A stretch of DNA of 5,527 nt. Origin: Erythrobacter sp. (GTDB lineage: Bacteria; Pseudomonadota; Alphaproteobacteria; Sphingomonadales; Sphingomonadaceae). The notes beneath the pieces were generated by a model, which was not told where the DNA came from, did not search any database, and was given only the letters and a program-made list of their open reading frames with translations. A program made the translations under genes and the position numbers. Positions 5,466-5,527 of this stretch are shown one piece after another; position 1 is the first letter of the stretch; every line of letters starts with the position of its first letter. The DNA lies in NCBI GenBank assembly GCA_003483125.1, contig DMWU01000128.1:1-5527 (forward strand). Direction: 5' to 3'.

Positions 5466-5527
5466 ATGGCAAACGACGCATCGGTCTTGTTCCATGTCAG
5501 CGACACCCATTTCGGGGCAGACGATCC
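5466..5527 (+). CDS. Metallophosphoesterase (calcineurin-like), N-terminal fragment (cut by window edge)
   Basis: Only 20 full codons are in the window. The translation MANDASVLFHVSDTHFGADD contains the first metal-binding motif of calcineurin-like phosphoesterases, D-x-H (Asp13 and His15), preceded by the usual hydrophobic strand VLFHVS. Enzymes of this fold hydrolyse phosphomono- or phosphodiesters with a two-metal centre. Substrate cannot be inferred from this fragment. A weak AGG (5454-5456) lies 9 nt upstream of the ATG at 5466. The gene follows the small membrane gene by 53 bp on the same strand. The family call depends on one motif, but that motif is characteristic. Confidence 0.7.
   Translation, partial: MANDASVLFHVSDTHFGADD

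Overview
The window looks like ordinary chromosomal sequence from an alphaproteobacterium, most likely order Sphingomonadales (Erythrobacteraceae or Sphingomonadaceae). The evidence is a UrcA-family secreted protein, which is typical of that group, a PCMT-like gene directly upstream of a TolC-type gene, which is a common alphaproteobacterial arrangement, a [4Fe-4S] class I fumarase, and moderately GC-rich coding sequence. The species assignment is inference.

Layout. On the minus strand at the left edge, a shortened protein-L-isoaspartate methyltransferase-like gene (132-719) runs into the first 43 codons of a TolC-family outer membrane protein (1-129, cut by the window edge). Diverging from it is a complete class I fumarate hydratase (891-2408). 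After a gap of about 100 bp comes a two-gene operon: a LytS/AlgZ-type membrane histidine kinase (2514-3776) and its LytTR response regulator (3769-4527), which overlap by 8 bp. The regulator converges on a UrcA-family gene (4635-4940, minus). The gap between them carries three hairpins, including a strong bidirectional terminator. On the right, a small three-helix membrane protein (5146-5412, plus) is followed by the first 20 codons of a metallophosphoesterase (5466 to the window end).

How the parts relate. The PCMT-like and TolC genes look like one transcription unit. The kinase and regulator form a complete two-component system: a sensor with an acidic loop predicted to be periplasmic, a phospho-acceptor histidine, a receiver aspartate and a LytTR DNA-binding domain. 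Its target is unknown. A near-perfect direct repeat 32 bp apart just upstream of the kinase gene is a candidate operator, possibly for autoregulation. The fumarase is a stand-alone TCA-cycle gene with its own ribosome binding site and a plausible promoter.

Novelty. I see no phage, IS element, CRISPR array, tRNA or rRNA, and no clear previously undescribed system. The observations most worth checking are the eroded SAM-binding core of the PCMT-like protein, the repeats around the divergent and two-component promoters, the near-leaderless small membrane gene, and the UrcA protein of unknown function. No gene-free stretch exceeds 300 bases. The longest, 4941-5145, shows only a possible promoter for the small membrane gene at its right end.
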